From assembly GCA_964364855.1 (NCBI GenBank), contig CAYINU010000084.1, positions 1-6,521 of the forward strand: a DNA stretch of 6,521 nucleotides, read 5' to 3'. This document shows positions 5,033-6,521 of the stretch, in pieces; position 1 is the stretch's first letter, and the number at the start of each line of letters is the position of its first letter. The DNA comes from CAYINU01 sp964364855 (GTDB taxonomy: Bacteria; Margulisbacteria; Marinamargulisbacteria; CAYINU01). The notes under the pieces were generated by a model, which ran no database searches, was not told where the DNA came from, and was given only the letters and a program-made list of their open reading frames with translations. The position numbers and the translations under genes were made by a program.

Positions 5033-5042
5033 CTTTTCGGGT

Positions 5043-6521
5043 CTACATCGCCAGCCACACTTTGCTTGGGCCGACGACCTCCGCCAGGGCATCAATGGCA
5101 TCGCCGGGGTAAGCGATCCAATATTTGTTGTGGGTAAGGATGGTGCCGGCGTCCGTGTGCAGATAAACCGGGTTTTCTCCCCGGTAGCGCATACAGACTT
5201 GGCGGATCTTTTCCAATTTGACTCCGGTTTCTACTTCTCCCAAATCGATATGGACTTGTTTGGTCAGCCGGGACAACGACAGGGGCTCGACTGTTTGACA
5301 AATGAGGCTGATTTCGTCTTGGTTAATGCGTACTCGGCCACGAATTTTCACGATCTGGTCGTCGGCCAAATAGGCGCCACCGGGGATCTGACCGTTGTTT
5401 TCTTCAAACGCCATAATCGTGACTTCACCGGTCAGATCAGATAGCGTCGCGATGACCATGCCCCGTTTGGCACGGTTCATGCGTTTTTTGGTTTCGCTGA
5501 GTACCCCGATGATGGTGAGAAGCTTGTTTGTATCACCGGGCGCGATGTCTTCGATGGGAGTGGCCATCGTTGCGATCTGGTCCCGGAAGGCATCCAACGG
5601 GTGACCCGTCAAATAAAGGCCCAGCAATTCCCGTTCCATGCGCAGTTTTTCGTGGGTGGACAGCTCCGGGACATCGGCGGCGGCTTCCAGATGTGGGGCA
5701 GCCCAGGTGGCCTCGCCAAATAGGCTGACCTCACCGCCGTTTTCGCGTTTGGCAGCGGCTTGCGCGCTTTCTAATATATGTTCGTAAGTGGCCAGCAGCT
5801 GCGCACGGTTGCCGAGGCTGTCGCAGGCGCCGGACTTGATCAGGCTTTCCAAAACGCGTTTGTTGATCTGGCGCAGATCTGAACGGCGGCAAAGGTCAAA
5901 AAGCGTCAGAAAGGGGCCATTTTGCTTGCGGTTTTGCAGCAGACCTTCGATCGCACCCTCGCCTGCATTTTTGACGGCCCCCAAACCGAATACAATGCCC
6001 TTGTCCGAAATGGAAAAAAGATAATCCGATACATTGATGTCTGGCGGTAACACGGCAATATCCATGCGTCGGCATTCCTGGATATAACGGGCCAATTTCT
6101 CGGTGGACATGAGAACGCTCGACAGCAAGGCCGTCATATACTCGGGTGCATAATGGGCCTTTAGGTATGCGGTCTGAAAACTGATCAGTGCATATGCCGC
6201 GCTATGGGATTTGTTAAATCCATATTCGGCAAATTTGTAACATAGCTCAAAAATGCGTTCCGCTTTGGTTGTTGGTACCGCTTTGGTTTTGGCTCCCGCC
6301 AAGAATTGCGCCTTCATCCGGTCCATCTCGTCTTTTTTCTTTTTCCCCATCGCACGCCGGAGCACATCGGCTTCACCGAGTGTAAATCCGCCCACCACAC
6401 TGGCAATCTGCATAACCTGCTCTTGGTAGAGGATGAGGCCATAGGTGTCCTTGAGAATGGGTTCAAGCTGTGGCAAATCGTATTTGATCTTGGTGGTGCC
6501 GGATTTGTTGGAAATAAAGTC
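5043..6521 (-). CDS. dnaE: DNA polymerase III subunit alpha, C-terminal part (cut by window edge)
   Basis: The replicative polymerase subunit that synthesises DNA in the replisome. The last 492 residues are visible, and the frame stays open to the window end, so the start lies outside. The first visible residues, DFISNKSGTTKIKYDLPQ, lead into YQEQVMQIA, GGFTLGEADVLRRAMGKKK and FAEYGFNKSHSAAYALISFQTAYLKAHY, the signature of the fingers region. The catalytic aspartates lie upstream, outside the window. A helix-hairpin-helix-like segment (NKRVLESLIKSGACDSLG) follows, then an internal clamp-binding-like motif EVSLF (5718-5732). Next come an OB fold (about 5280-5525: LLTIIGVLSETKKRMNR to DEISLICQTVEPL) and a C-terminal domain ending YPGDAIDALAEVVGPSKVWLAM. 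Base composition is like groEL and unlike the island next to it. No terminator is seen between its stop and abiEii. An apparent start at 6476 is only an internal TTG. Confidence 0.97.
   Translation of the reverse strand, partial: DFISNKSGTTKIKYDLPQLEPILKDTYGLILYQEQVMQIASVVGGFTLGEADVLRRAMGKKKKDEMDRMKAQFLAGAKTKAVPTTKAERIFELCYKFAEYGFNKSHSAAYALISFQTAYLKAHYAPEYMTALLSSVLMSTEKLARYIQECRRMDIAVLPPDINVSDYLFSISDKGIVFGLGAVKNAGEGAIEGLLQNRKQNGPFLTLFDLCRRSDLRQINKRVLESLIKSGACDSLGNRAQLLATYEHILESAQAAAKRENGGEVSLFGEATWAAPHLEAAADVPELSTHEKLRMERELLGLYLTGHPLDAFRDQIATMATPIEDIAPGDTNKLLTIIGVLSETKKRMNRAKRGMVIATLSDLTGEVTIMAFEENNGQIPGGAYLADDQIVKIRGRVRINQDEISLICQTVEPLSLSRLTKQVHIDLGEVETGVKLEKIRQVCMRYRGENPVYLHTDAGTILTHNKYWIAYPGDAIDALAEVVGPSKVWLAM

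Noticed and set aside
5024..5038. Hairpin GAAAA-CTAGC-TTTTC as a bidirectional terminator
   Set aside because: Only five A-T-rich pairs and no proper T tract after the stem; too weak to call.
6474..6476. TTG as the start of dnaE
   Set aside because: The frame continues to the window edge with conserved DnaE sequence (DFISNKSGTTKIK), so this is an internal Leu codon and the gene is cut by the window.

Overview
The window is bacterial chromosome. At the left, the chaperonin operon groES-groEL is complete and reads rightward. At the right, the 3' two-fifths or so of dnaE (DNA polymerase III alpha subunit) reads leftward and runs off the window edge. Strong AAGGAGG-type ribosome-binding sites, a GroEL apical segment close to the Bacillus type (SPYM-ITDKD-MEA) and the DnaE form of polymerase are compatible with Bacillota or a related lineage. 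I cannot name the taxon, and GroEL carries unusual residues (N34, N36) that may point to a divergent or uncultured group.

Between these two core genes lies an accessory island of about 3 kb (2077-5042), visibly AT-richer than its flanks. A strong intrinsic terminator (2042-2076) closes groESL. The island's left half holds two copies of the same layout: a small Xre-type helix-turn-helix repressor on the minus strand, divergent from a 72-residue protein of unknown function on the plus strand. Copy 1 is the repressor at 2138-2344 and the small gene at 2451-2669. Copy 2 is the repressor at 2995-3228 (or 3252) and the small gene at 3312-3530. The two small proteins are 56/72 identical (about 85% at DNA level by hand count). 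The two repressors are clearly different, and so are the inverted repeats in the two divergent control regions. A small two-helix membrane protein (2718-3014) lies between the copies.

The island's right half is an AbiE toxin-antitoxin / abortive-infection pair: abiEi (3634-4251, winged-helix antitoxin and autorepressor) overlapping abiEii (4244-5032, nucleotidyltransferase toxin) by 8 bp. A 20-bp near-perfect palindrome lies upstream of abiEi. abiEii and dnaE converge with only 10 bp between their stop codons and no obvious terminator.

The most interesting candidate for something undescribed is the duplicated repressor/72-residue-protein module beside AbiE. A second pattern is that both repressors and abiEi lack good Shine-Dalgarno sites and each has a -10-like hexamer 6-7 nt before the start codon, which suggests leaderless mRNAs. 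The two 72-residue genes have very strong Shine-Dalgarno sites. Function of the 72-residue family and of the membrane protein cannot be assigned from sequence alone.
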